Positions 33,121 through 41,858 of a stretch of 64,000 nt of DNA are shown here, piece after piece; the first letter of the stretch is position 1, and each line of letters opens with the position of its first letter. The notes under the pieces were generated by a model. The model saw nothing but the letters and a program-made list of their open reading frames with translations. It did not search any database and had not been told where the DNA came from. The stretch lies in assembly GCA_009379845.1 (NCBI GenBank), contig WHSZ01000011.1, positions 46,302 to 110,301 of the forward strand, in the 5' to 3' direction. The translations under genes were made by a program, and so were the position numbers. The DNA comes from Pseudonocardiaceae bacterium (GTDB lineage: Bacteria; Actinomycetota; Actinomycetes; Mycobacteriales; Pseudonocardiaceae).

Positions 33121-34320
33121 TCAGCGCAGGTCGGCGAGCGCGTCGACCAGCTGGTTGATCTCCGCCGAGTTGGTGTAGTGCGCGAACCCCACGCGCACCG
33201 CGCCGCCGACCTCACCGACCCCGAGCGCGGCGAACACCCCGCTCGGCACGTCGTCGGCGAACGCGCACAAGCCGTGCTCGGCCAGGTGCTCGACCACTTC
33301 GGACGCCTTAGTCTGCGCCACGGTGAACGCGAGCACCGGGATTCGCCGCATCGCGTCCCCGATCAGCATCACGTGCCGCAGCGAGCGCAGCTCGGTGATC
33401 AGCTTCGCGAGCAGCCCCGCGTGGTACGACTTCGCCGAGCCGAGCGAGGTGACCAGCCGCTCGCGCCGGGAACCGCTCGCCGCGTCGTCCAGCTCCGCGA
33501 GATAGTCGATCGAGGCGACCAGCCCGGCGAGGGACGGGTACGCGTGCGGGCCGAGCTCGAGCCGTTCCGGTCCCTGCGCGCCGGGAGACAGCGCGGAGGT
33601 GGGCAGCTGCTCGATCAACCCTGGATCGGCGAACACCAGCGCGCCAATGGTCGGCCCGCCCCAGCTCTGCGCGGACAACGCGAGCACGTCGGCGCCTATC
33701 GCGTTGATGTCCAGCGGCACGAACGGCGCGGCGAAGGAGGCGTCGACCACGAACTTCGCATCGGTCTTGTGCACCGCGTCCGCGATCTTCGGCAGGTCTG
33801 GGCGAGTGCCGACGGACCCGGAGGCCGCCGTCACCGCGACGATCTTGGTGCGCTCGGTCACCAGGTTCTCGTACTGCCAGGTCGGCAGCTCGCAGGTCTC
33901 GATGTCGATCTCGCCCCAGCGCAGGTTCGCGCCGACCCGCTGCGCCGCCCACTTCCACGGCGAGATGTTCATCTGCTCGTCCAACCGCGAGCAGACCACT
34001 TCGTCACCCAGCATCCAGCTGGCGGAAAGCGCCTCGGCGAGCCGCCGCAACAGCACTGCCGAGCTCGGCCCGATCACCACCCCGGCCGGATCGCCTCCGA
34101 CCAGGTCGGCCACCGCCCTGCGGGCGGCGGTGACGATAGCCTCGGATCGTTGGGACGCGGGGAACACCCCGCCGGGACCGGATACTGGCGCGCGCAACGC
34201 GGTCGACACGGCGGTGGCTACCTGTTCGGGCACCTGCATACCCGCAGTGCCATCTAAGTGCACCCAGCCGTCACCCAAAGCGGGGAACAGGCCGCGAATC
34301 CGAGCGACGTCGAACGCCAT
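33121..34320 (-). CDS. Cysteine desulfurase-like protein (Rv3778c family), PLP lysine not apparent
   Basis: A 399-residue fold-type I, class V aminotransferase homologue: VHLDGTAGMQVPEQVATAV, ASGSVGTRPDLPKIADAVHKTDAKFVVDASFAAPFVPLDI, then GADVLALSAQSWGGPTIGALVF. In true desulfurases the last segment carries the Schiff-base lysine (S-A-H-K-x-x-G-P), but here the position reads SAQSWGGP with no lysine. The protein may be catalytically different or non-PLP. No catalytic cysteine loop is obvious. Start ATG at 34320; ATG at 34326 is possible. Confidence 0.8.
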   Translation of the reverse strand: MAFDVARIRGLFPALGDGWVHLDGTAGMQVPEQVATAVSTALRAPVSGPGGVFPASQRSEAIVTAARRAVADLVGGDPAGVVIGPSSAVLLRRLAEALSASWMLGDEVVCSRLDEQMNISPWKWAAQRVGANLRWGEIDIETCELPTWQYENLVTERTKIVAVTAASGSVGTRPDLPKIADAVHKTDAKFVVDASFAAPFVPLDINAIGADVLALSAQSWGGPTIGALVFADPGLIEQLPTSALSPGAQGPERLELGPHAYPSLAGLVASIDYLAELDDAASGSRRERLVTSLGSAKSYHAGLLAKLITELRSLRHVMLIGDAMRRIPVLAFTVAQTKASEVVEHLAEHGLCAFADDVPSGVFAALGVGEVGGAVRVGFAHYTNSAEINQLVDALADLR

Positions 34321-34445
34321 GGGCATACCGTACGGAGGGCGACAAGTCGGCTGCGCTCGGGGCACAACGCGCGGCGATACCCTGGATGGTGTCCGTTCAT
34401 CGAACGGACTGATGCGATGGCATGCACCTGACCAGGACGGAGCAC

Positions 34446-35030
34446 ATGAACCAGCCCAATTCAGCTGACGCCGGTGGAGACGCGGACAAGCAGCAGCACG
34501 TCATGGTGGTCGGCCCGGACGGCTCCCCCGTCGGCGCCGCCCGCATTCCCTCCGGCGAGCAAGGCGACGAGGAGAGCGGCGAGTCGGTCAGCGACTTCGT
34601 CGAGCAACCGGCGAAGGTCATGCGGATCGGCACAATGATCAAGCAACTGCTCGAGGAGGTGCGCGCGGCGCCGCTGGACGATGCGAGCCGCAACCGGATG
34701 CGGGAGATCCACGCCTCGTCCATCAAGGAACTCGAGGAGGCGCTCGCCCCGGAGCTGCGGGACGAACTCGAGCGTTTGACGGAGCCGTTCACCGGCGACA
34801 GGACACCCTCCGACGCGGAGCTGCGAGTGGCGCAGGCGCAGCTCGTCGGCTGGCTGGAAGGGCTGTTCCACGGTATCCAGACCGCGTTGTTCGCCCAGCA
34901 GATGGCGGCCCGTGCGCAGCTCGAGCAGATGCGGCACGGCGCGCTGCCACCCGGCCTTTCCGCTGGTGGCGAGCGAGGCGGTCAAAGCGGCCAGGGCCCG
35001 CACATCAGCGGCACCGGCCAGTACCTGTAG
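34446..35030 (+). CDS. bpa: Bacterial proteasome activator Bpa/PafE
   Basis: A 194-residue protein with an acidic N-terminus and a four-helix core ([61 protein letters not shown]...[28 protein letters not shown]). It ends in GQYL, the C-terminal proteasome-docking motif of M. tuberculosis Rv3780. Bpa rings open the 20S gate independently of ATP and feed unfolded proteins such as HspR. ATG at 34446. The TAG stop is the first base pairs of a palindromic element. It sits at the head of the cell-wall gene block, as in mycobacteria. Confidence 0.92.
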   Translation: MNQPNSADAGGDADKQQHVMVVGPDGSPVGAARIPSGEQGDEESGESVSDFVEQPAKVMRIGTMIKQLLEEVRAAPLDDASRNRMREIHASSIKELEEALAPELRDELERLTEPFTGDRTPSDAELRVAQAQLVGWLEGLFHGIQTALFAQQMAARAQLEQMRHGALPPGLSAGGERGGQSGQGPHISGTGQYL

Positions 35031-35115
35031 CTCGTGAGTCAGCGAGCCCTGCTCGTCAGGGGCGAGCAATTGAACACGGTTCGGGGGTTATAGCACCCAA
35101 AAAGACTCACGAGCT
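35029..35115. repeat. Palindromic element A (after bpa)
   Basis: Outer arms agctcgtgagtc (35029-35040) and gactcacgagct (35104-35115) are perfectly complementary. The right part, ttatagcacccaaaaagac, recurs in element B at 48.8 kb; the left part, ctcgtgagtcagcgag, recurs in element C at 57.4 kb. It includes the bpa stop codon and lies just before moaC. It could act as a terminator. Confidence 0.8.
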
Positions 35116-35128
35116 CCGAAGGAGCCCA

Positions 35129-35605
35129 ATGGATCAGCTCAGCCATATCGACGACGCCGGGCAGGCGCGGTTCGTGGACGTTTCCGCGAAGCAGGTCACG
35201 GTGCGCGAAGCCGAGGCGTCCGGGGCGGTGGTGATGGCCCCGCAAACGCTTGCGGCCATCAAGGCCGGGGACGCGCCGAAGGGCGACGTCCTCGGCACCG
35301 CCCGGCTGGCCGGGGTGATGGCCGCGAAACGCACGGGTGACCTGATCCCGCTGTGCCACCCGCTCGGCATCGACGGGGCCGAGGTGGAGTTCACCTTCGC
35401 CTCGGAAACCACGCTGCGCATCACCGCGCGGGTGCGGGTGCACGGCCGCACCGGCGTCGAGATGGAGGCGCTGACCGCGGTGTCGGTGGCCGCGCTGACC
35501 GTTTACGACATGGCCAAGGCGATCGACAAGCACATGACGATCGGCGACATCCAGCTGGAGCGCAAGACCGGCGGCAAGAGCGGTGACTGGTCCCGCGCCA
35601 CCTGA
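35129..35605 (+). CDS. moaC: Cyclic pyranopterin monophosphate synthase
   Basis: A 158-residue MoaC. It shows [18 protein letters not shown], the active-site segment [16 protein letters not shown], the [17 protein letters not shown] helix and the signature [25 protein letters not shown]. It converts the MoaA product to cPMP in molybdenum cofactor synthesis. ATG with ccgaaggag upstream. No other moa genes in the window, so it is an isolated pathway gene inside the cell-wall block. Confidence 0.96.
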   Translation: MDQLSHIDDAGQARFVDVSAKQVTVREAEASGAVVMAPQTLAAIKAGDAPKGDVLGTARLAGVMAAKRTGDLIPLCHPLGIDGAEVEFTFASETTLRITARVRVHGRTGVEMEALTAVSVAALTVYDMAKAIDKHMTIGDIQLERKTGGKSGDWSRAT

Positions 35606-35705
35606 CCCGTCCCCTCGTGCCGGCAAAACCCATTATGGATGCATATTGCGGGGGATCATGCGTACGGAAACCCGGCCGACTCCGGGTCGGCCGAGCGCGT
35701 CCGAG

Positions 35706-36986
35706 TCAGTCGCGCGCGCGGCGGAAGCGCCACCAGGGACGCGCGGCGGACTTGCCGGCAGGCGGGTCGGCGTTCGACGGCGCCACCGGCCCGCCGTTGC
35801 CGGCGGCCGCACCAGCATCCGCGTCCGGCTCCGGCGACCGCCGCAACACGGGCGCGTAGATCTTCCGCCCGAGCTCGCGCTTGGCCTGCCGGGCGCGGCC
35901 GAGCAACTCCGCGTCGAAGCCGCCGCCGACAGGCCGCTCCGGCACCGTGTCCAGGTCCTCCAGCATCGTCCAACCCGAGCCGAGGCTGGTCAGCGACCGG
36001 TGCTTGGTCGTGTAGTAGTCCGGGTTCACCGACACCGCCACTCCGCCTGCGCCGGCCACGGCCGCGGCCATGTGCACGTGGAACCGCGTGGAGATCCAGG
36101 TCTGAGTCGGCCGGACCGGCAGCCCGCGATCCCACACGTCGCAGAACGGGTAGAACCGTGCACCCGGCAGCTCGTGCTCGAACAGCGCGAACACGTCGCG
36201 GTCCACCCTCGGGATTCCCTCGACCACGCCGACCTTGGATGGTGGTACCTCCCAGGCGCGCAGCGTGCCGAGCAGCATGCCGGCCAGCTTCGCCGTGCCG
36301 GTGCTCACTAGATCGGCTTGCGCGCAGATCATGACCTCGGGCGCGTCGGCGGCATCGTCGAAGGACGCCGGGCCGAGCCCGAGGAACGCGTCGTCGAAGT
36401 GCTCCCCAGCGGCGGGCATCCCGAGCAGCTCGGCGGATGCCGCGTCCCGCACGTCAACCACATCGAAGTGGCTGGCAAGCGCGCGCAGCAACGGCGTGGT
36501 CTCCGTCCCCACGGGCAGCAGCCCCTGACCGGTCATCGCGGCACGCCCACCCGATAACCGGGCGGCCTCGACCACGCCACCGAGCAGCCCGACGTGTCGC
36601 GGCCAGATCCCGTTCACGTAGCCGCCGCCGAGTACGTGGAACACGTCCACCCGGCGCAACGCGTCGATCCCGTGATGCAGCCGGGCGACCATCCCTGGGT
36701 GGTTGATGACCTCCCGTACCCAGGAAGCGACCTGCCACGGGTCGTCCGAGCCCGACGGGGCCTCGGCGCACAGTTGCCACAGGGTGTCCACGAACCGGAC
36801 CCGCGGGTGCAGGCCGGCCAGCAACACCGCCGCGTTGCCCGGAGTGTGCGTATCCACCCAGACATCGGCTTCGGGCGCGGTCTCCGCGAGACGCCGCAAC
36901 CAGCCCGCGACAATCAATTCATCGCCGTAGTTCGGCGCACCTGCCGGCGCGACCAGGTAGTACCTTGGCGACGTGGCCTCCAGCAT
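35706..36986 (-). CDS. Polysaccharide pyruvyl transferase family protein
   Basis: A 426-residue GT-B-like protein. The N-terminal motif APAGAPNYGDELIVAGWLRRL and the later FHVLGGGYVNGIW, SHFDVVDVRDAASAELLG, AQADLVSTGTAKLAG and TWISTRFHVHMAAAVAGAGGVAVSV are typical of the family. Relatives transfer pyruvate from PEP to glycan sugars. The C-terminus is a proline/alanine-rich, basic tail. ATG at 36986; the frame extends upstream without homology. It is divergent from a TylF-like methyltransferase and next to the galactan exporter genes, which suggests wall-glycan modification. Confidence 0.82.
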   Translation of the reverse strand: MLEATSPRYYLVAPAGAPNYGDELIVAGWLRRLAETAPEADVWVDTHTPGNAAVLLAGLHPRVRFVDTLWQLCAEAPSGSDDPWQVASWVREVINHPGMVARLHHGIDALRRVDVFHVLGGGYVNGIWPRHVGLLGGVVEAARLSGGRAAMTGQGLLPVGTETTPLLRALASHFDVVDVRDAASAELLGMPAAGEHFDDAFLGLGPASFDDAADAPEVMICAQADLVSTGTAKLAGMLLGTLRAWEVPPSKVGVVEGIPRVDRDVFALFEHELPGARFYPFCDVWDRGLPVRPTQTWISTRFHVHMAAAVAGAGGVAVSVNPDYYTTKHRSLTSLGSGWTMLEDLDTVPERPVGGGFDAELLGRARQAKRELGRKIYAPVLRRSPEPDADAGAAAGNGGPVAPSNADPPAGKSAARPWWRFRRARD

Positions 36987-37165
36987 CGCGACATCGTAGC
37001 GGAGCGGAACACTACCGAAGACCCGCCGTTCGTGGCATCGAACACCGCGGGTCGCCACCATGCCGCGCACACCGAAGTCACGTAGCCTTTCGGAAGCTAC
37101 ACACAGAGTCACCGGCCGGCCAGGTGAGCCCGACGACGTAACCGCACCGCAGGGGGTGCGATCGA

Positions 37166-37987
37166 ATGCTCGACAACATCCGCGACCTCGTCCGAGGCGA
37201 GGGCCTGCGGCGCAAGATGCGTGCGAAGGCGATTCGAGTCGTCGACGACGCCCTTGCTCCATACCACCGCGACCAGACGCGGCGCATCCAACACCTGGAA
37301 GAACAGCTGGACGCGCTGCGCTCGAACGTGCTCGACAGGATCGTGGAGTTCGAAGTTCGCAGCAGGCGAGACATCGTGTACGCGGCCGACCTCGATGCGG
37401 CGCTGCAGACCAGCCGGTTCGTGCTCGAACACATGCCGGCAGCCAGGCACTTCGCGCGGCCACAGGAAACGCTCGAATACGCGCTCTCCCTGGCCCCCAC
37501 GGGTGGCATGGCCCTCGAGTTCGGGGTGTACAGCGGTACCACGCTGAAAACGATCTCAACAGCAAGGGCGGATGGCGCGGTCTACGGCTTTGATTCGTTC
37601 ACGGGGCTGCCAGAGGATTGGCGCACCGGCTTCACAGCAGGGATGTTCCACGTCGACGAACTACCCGAGGTGCCAGGTGCCGAGCTGGTTGTCGGACAGT
37701 TCGACGACACGCTGCCCGGTTTCCTCGACGCACATCGGGGCCCGGTCGATTTCGTGCACGTCGACGGTGACCTGTACAGCTCGGCGAAGACGGTGCTCGA
37801 ACTGGTCGGCCCCCGCATGCGCCCCGGCTGCATCGTGGTGTTCGACGAATTCTTCAACTTCCCCAACTGGCAGCAACACGAGTATCGCGCGTGGCGCGAA
37901 TACGTAGCGCGAACGGGCGTCGAGTTCAGCTACCTGGCGTATACCTACTGCGACGAACAGGTCGTTGTCCGAATCGACGGCGACTAA
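37166..37987 (+). CDS. TylF/MycF-type SAM-dependent methyltransferase
   Basis: A 273-residue protein. An N-terminal coiled-coil-like part (HRDQTRRIQHLEEQLDALRSNVLDRIVEFE) is followed by the methyltransferase core: SAM loop MALEFGVYSGTTLKTIS, metal-binding FVHVDGDLYSSAKTVLELV and VVFDEFFNFPNW. This Mg-dependent family O-methylates sugars. Start ATG with cagggggtgcgatcga upstream. It lies 48 bases before wzm and may methylate the exported glycan; this is inference. Confidence 0.85.
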   Translation: MLDNIRDLVRGEGLRRKMRAKAIRVVDDALAPYHRDQTRRIQHLEEQLDALRSNVLDRIVEFEVRSRRDIVYAADLDAALQTSRFVLEHMPAARHFARPQETLEYALSLAPTGGMALEFGVYSGTTLKTISTARADGAVYGFDSFTGLPEDWRTGFTAGMFHVDELPEVPGAELVVGQFDDTLPGFLDAHRGPVDFVHVDGDLYSSAKTVLELVGPRMRPGCIVVFDEFFNFPNWQQHEYRAWREYVARTGVEFSYLAYTYCDEQVVVRIDGD

Positions 37988-38035
37988 CCGCCCGGTACCC
38001 GACTAGCGCGTTATACGTAGGTACCCTCGTTAACC

Positions 38036-38968
38036 GTGCAAGCCACCAGCACGCAGCCGCGAGAAGCCGACGAGCCCAGCGCACCGGACCCGCCCCCGTG
38101 GTCCAGCCGCAGCTGGGCGCGAGCCCGCGCCGATATTCGCGAGGGCATCCGGCGCCGCGAGCTGTGGAGTCATCTGGGGTGGCAGGACATCAAGCAGAAG
38201 TACCGCCGCTCGGTACTCGGCCCGCTGTGGATCACGATCGCCACCGGCGCGATGGTGATGGGCCTCAGCATCATCTACTCGCAGCTGTTCGGCCAGGAGC
38301 TCGAGTACTTCATCCCGTATCTCACCGCCGGGTTCATCATCTGGCAGTTCATCTTGAACTGCGTCACCGAGGGCGCGGAGACGTTCATCGCGAACGAGGG
38401 TGTGATGAAGCACCTACCGGCCCCGCTGACGGTGTACGTGCTGCGGACGATCTGGCGGCAGTGCCTGATGCTGGCGCACAACGCGATCATCTACGTCATC
38501 ATCATCGCGATCTTCTTCTGGGCGCTGAACCCGCAGTACTACATGGTCGAGAACCCGACCCCCGAGGACACGTTGATGCCGGGGATCAACGTGCAGGTCC
38601 TGCTCGCGGTGCCGGCCTTCTTCCTGCTGCTGGTGAACGCCACCTGGGTGGTGCTGCTGCTGGGTATCGTGTCCACCCGGTTCCGCGACATTCCGCAGCT
38701 GATCAACAGCCTGACGCAGCTGGCGTTCTACCTGACGCCGATCGTGTGGTCGCCAGACCTGCTCGGCAAGACCGGCAAGGGGCTGAGCCACTTCGTGGTG
38801 CAGTTCAACCCGCTCTACCACTTCGTGAACATCCTGCGCGCGCCGCTGATCGGTCAGCGGGTGGAGTTGCTGAACTGGATTGTGGTCATCGGCTTCGCCG
38901 TTCTCGGCTGGACGCTCGCGCTCTTCGTCATGCGCAATTACCGTGCCCGCGTCTCCTATTGGGTGTGA
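38036..38968 (+). CDS. wzm: Galactan ABC transporter permease (Wzm/RfbD)
   Basis: A 310-residue ABC-2 type permease. A cytoplasmic N-terminus with LWSHLGWQDIKQKYRRSVLGPLWIT is followed by six membrane segments, ending RARVSYWV. It resembles Rv3783 of M. tuberculosis, which with Rv3781 forms the exporter of lipid-linked galactan across the inner membrane. GTG start. wzt starts 3 bases after its stop. Confidence 0.93.
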   Translation: MQATSTQPREADEPSAPDPPPWSSRSWARARADIREGIRRRELWSHLGWQDIKQKYRRSVLGPLWITIATGAMVMGLSIIYSQLFGQELEYFIPYLTAGFIIWQFILNCVTEGAETFIANEGVMKHLPAPLTVYVLRTIWRQCLMLAHNAIIYVIIIAIFFWALNPQYYMVENPTPEDTLMPGINVQVLLAVPAFFLLLVNATWVVLLLGIVSTRFRDIPQLINSLTQLAFYLTPIVWSPDLLGKTGKGLSHFVVQFNPLYHFVNILRAPLIGQRVELLNWIVVIGFAVLGWTLALFVMRNYRARVSYWV

Positions 38969-38971
38969 CTC

Positions 38972-39793
38972 ATGGTCAGCATTGATGTTTGGAATGCCTC
39001 GGTCGACTTCCCGATCTTTGACGCGAAAACGCGGTCGTTGAAGAAAGCGGTGCTCGGGAAGGTCGGCGGCAAGATCGGCACGGACAGCAGAGTGCCGATC
39101 ATCGAGGCGCTGCACGACATCACGCTGTCCATCAAGGAGGGTGACCGGGTTGGGCTTGTCGGGCACAACGGTGCCGGCAAGTCGACGCTGCTGCGGCTGC
39201 TCGCCGGCATCTACGAGCCGACCCGCGGCGCCGCGCGTACCGTCGGGAAGGTCGCGCCGGTCTTCGATCTCGGGGTCGGCATGGACCCGGAGATCTCCGG
39301 CTACGAGAACATCCTGATCCGCGGGCTTTACCTTGGTATGACGCGGAAGCAGATGCAGAAGCGGGTGGACGACATCGGTGAGTTCACCGAACTCGGCGAT
39401 TATCTTTCGATGCCGCTGCGGACCTACTCGACCGGTATGCGGGTGCGGCTGGCGCTCGGCGTGGTCACCTCCATCGACCCGGAAATCCTACTGCTGGACG
39501 AGGGGATCGGCGCGGTCGACGCGTCGTTCCTCGACAAGGCGCGGGACCGGCTGGTGGATCTGGTGAAACGTTCCGGTCTGCTTGTCTTCGCTTCTCACCA
39601 GGACGAGTTGCTCTTCGAGCTGTGTAAGTCCGCGATCTGGATGGACGAAGGGCATATCGTGCAGCAGGGCACGCTTCGCGACGTGATCGGTAGCTACAAG
39701 GGCAAGGATCCGTTCGCGAACATGAGCAAGGAAGCCCTGGAGCGCATCGGCGAGTCCCCGGTACTCACCACGAAGAGCGGCGAGGTCCCATGA
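38972..39793 (+). CDS. wzt: Galactan ABC transporter ATP-binding protein (Wzt/RfbE)
   Basis: A 273-residue ABC ATPase. Walker A is GLVGHNGAGKSTLLR, the Q-loop region is VFDLGVGMDPEISGYENI, the signature is YSTGMRVRLALGV, and Walker B is EILLLDEGIGAVDASF. The STGM-type signature is usual for polysaccharide exporters. It lacks the long C-terminal carbohydrate-binding domain found in O-antigen Wzt proteins, as in mycobacterial Rv3781. It overlaps glfT1 by 4 bases (ATGA). Confidence 0.94.
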   Translation: MVSIDVWNASVDFPIFDAKTRSLKKAVLGKVGGKIGTDSRVPIIEALHDITLSIKEGDRVGLVGHNGAGKSTLLRLLAGIYEPTRGAARTVGKVAPVFDLGVGMDPEISGYENILIRGLYLGMTRKQMQKRVDDIGEFTELGDYLSMPLRTYSTGMRVRLALGVVTSIDPEILLLDEGIGAVDASFLDKARDRLVDLVKRSGLLVFASHQDELLFELCKSAIWMDEGHIVQQGTLRDVIGSYKGKDPFANMSKEALERIGESPVLTTKSGEVP

Positions 39794-40695
39794 GTACACC
39801 AGCGCGGGAGATGGACGGCAGCATCGTCGCCGTCGTGGTCACCCGCCACCGGCGCGATCTGCTCGCGCACTCGCTCAAAATGATCGCTGCGCAGACTCGC
39901 CAGCCCGACCACCTCGTGGTGGTGGACAATGGGCCCGACGAGCCGGCATCCGAGGTGGTGGAGTCCTGCCCGCTACCGAGCACGTACCTGCCGTCCCAGC
40001 ACAATCTCGGTGGTGCTGGCGGGTTCGCGCTCGGCATGCTGCACGCGCTGTCCCTCGGCGCCTCGTGGTTGTGGCTGGCTGACGACGACGGCCGGCCGGC
40101 CGACGAGTCGGTACTCGCGGTGCTGCTCGAGGAGGCGAAAACGCGGAACCTGGCTGAGATCTCGCCGGTTGTGACCAATATGGACGCTCCGGACAAGCTG
40201 GCCTTTCCGTTGCGGCGCGGGCTGAGCTGGAAGCGGTCCAAAGCCGAGCTGGGCGTGGACTTCCTGCCCGGCATCGCGTCGCTCTTCAACGGGGCGCTGT
40301 TCCGCGCGTCCACTCTGGATGTTGTCGGCGTCCCGGACCTGCGGTTGTTCTTCCGTGGTGACGAGGTCGAGGTGCACAGGCGGCTGGTGCGCTCCGGCCT
40401 GCCGTTCGGTACCTCGCTGCGGGTTGCCTACCTGCACCCGGACGGTTCGGACGAGTTCAAACCGATGCTAGGCGGGCGATTCCACGCGCAGGACCCGTCA
40501 AGCGAGGTGAAGCGGTACTACACGTATCGCAACCGCGGATACCTCATGTCACAGCCGGGCATGCGCAAGATCGGGCTGCTCGAGGTTTTCCGGTTCGGGT
40601 TGTATTTCGTAGGCGTGAAACGGGATCCGCGCGCTTTCGCGCAATGGCTTCGGCTGGTGCGCCAGGGGCAGCGGGAGCGCTTCTTCCGGTATTAG
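39790..40695 (+). CDS. glfT1: Galactofuranosyltransferase GlfT1
   Basis: A 301-residue GT-A enzyme: VAVVVTRHRRDLLAHSL at the N-terminus, QHNLGGAGGFALGM, the metal motif WLWLADDDGRPAD, LFNGALFRAS and FFRGDEVEVHRRLVRSG. It corresponds to Rv3782, which adds the first two galactofuranose residues to the decaprenyl-PP-GlcNAc-Rha primer. Coupled to wzt. A hairpin follows, and then accessory DNA. Confidence 0.93.
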   Translation: MSTPAREMDGSIVAVVVTRHRRDLLAHSLKMIAAQTRQPDHLVVVDNGPDEPASEVVESCPLPSTYLPSQHNLGGAGGFALGMLHALSLGASWLWLADDDGRPADESVLAVLLEEAKTRNLAEISPVVTNMDAPDKLAFPLRRGLSWKRSKAELGVDFLPGIASLFNGALFRASTLDVVGVPDLRLFFRGDEVEVHRRLVRSGLPFGTSLRVAYLHPDGSDEFKPMLGGRFHAQDPSSEVKRYYTYRNRGYLMSQPGMRKIGLLEVFRFGLYFVGVKRDPRAFAQWLRLVRQGQRERFFRY

Positions 40696-40714
40696 TGTGG
40701 CGCGTTAGTGTGGC

Positions 40715-40747
40715 GCGGCCGGACCGCGCGCTCGCGAATCCGGCCGC
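40715..40747. terminator. Hairpin between glfT1 and the S1C protease gene
   Basis: gcggccgga / tccggccgc arms (9 bp) with a 15-base loop lie between convergent genes. Two copies of ttagtgtggcgcg precede it directly. Confidence 0.55.
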
Positions 40748-40757
40748 ACCCCGCCAA

Positions 40758-41698
40758 TCAGCTTTCCTCGGCTACCGTGTTCAGGTATTCCTGCGCGTCG
40801 TTGCTCGGGATGGCGAATCCGATTCCCACGCTGCCGCTGGACTGACCGAGCATCGATGACGGTGAGTACATCGCCGAATTGATGCCGATGACCTCACCGT
40901 TCGCGTTGAACAGCGGTCCGCCCGAGTTGCCCTGGTCCAGCGCGGCATCGGTCTGGACCGCGCGATAGCTCGTCTCGCCCGTGGACGATTGGGTGTACGG
41001 CGACCGCGGCTCGCCGGAGACGGTGACCTTCCTGTTGAGCGCGCTCACCACGCCCGAGGTCACGGTGCCCTGCAATCCGGCCGGCGAACCGACCGCGATG
41101 ACCTGGTCGCCGACGTTGACCGAACGCGAATCGCCGATGGCGGCCGGCCGCAGGTCGTTCGCGCCCTCGGCCTGCAGCACGGCAAGGTCGCGTTCCGGTG
41201 CGGTGGACACGACGCGGGCGTCCAGCTCCCGACCGTCGTTGAGCGTGACGGTGAGCTGGCCGTGCGCGGCGTCGGAGACCACGTGGTTGTTGGTCAGAAT
41301 GCGACCGTCCTCGCTGAGGATGACACCGATCCGACGGCTTCCCCGTTCGGCATCGTGACGGTCACCTGTACCACGCTGGGGAGGATCTTCTTGGTCACCG
41401 CGCTGACGTCCAGGTTGGCCGGGTTCGCGGTTGCCGTTGAGCTGGTGGATTCGCTCGCCGTCCCGTCGCCACCGACGTTGGCACTGATCAGGCCGCCGGT
41501 CACGCCGCCGACCGCGCCGGCGGTAAGGATCGCGGCGGCGAGCACGGCGGTGACGCGTTTCTTGCGGTTCGGATGCGGCTGGGTCTGCCCGCTTGGCGGT
41601 ACCTTCGGTTCCGGTCGCGGATGGGTCAGGAGTAGCAATGGCATCGTCTCGTCCGACGCGTTGGAGTTCCGGTCGGGCACCTCTGGCTGCTGGCTCAT
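40758..41698 (-). pseudogene. S1C trypsin-like serine protease (HtrA type) with one frameshift
   Basis: Read across one missing base near 41330-41340, this is a 313-residue membrane-anchored protease. It has a proline-rich cytoplasmic N-terminus, one membrane segment (RVTAVLAAAILTAGAVGGVTGG) and the protease domain with His (TNNHVVSDA), Asp (ERDLAVLQ) and Ser (QGNSGGPLF). It ends right after the protease domain, so there is no PDZ domain. The coding sequence is otherwise intact, so an indel error is as likely as real loss. Confidence 0.78.
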
Positions 41699-41858
41699 GG
41701 CTTCAGGCTGCGCCCCGTTGTTAGGAACAACCTGAGGTTTGTCCAGGTTTTTGCCCAGAAACGCTGGGACCTATGGAGCGGGGCACGTGCTGGCGCTGAG
41801 CCGGACCCAAGTGCCCACACTGCACCGAGCTGGCACCCGTTCCCGTTCCAACAGCCGC

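Noticed and set aside
36987..37565. Upstream extension of the pyruvyltransferase frame
   Set aside because: It is antisense to the TylF-type methyltransferase and has no homology to the family; the conserved motif NYGDE begins shortly after ATG 36986.
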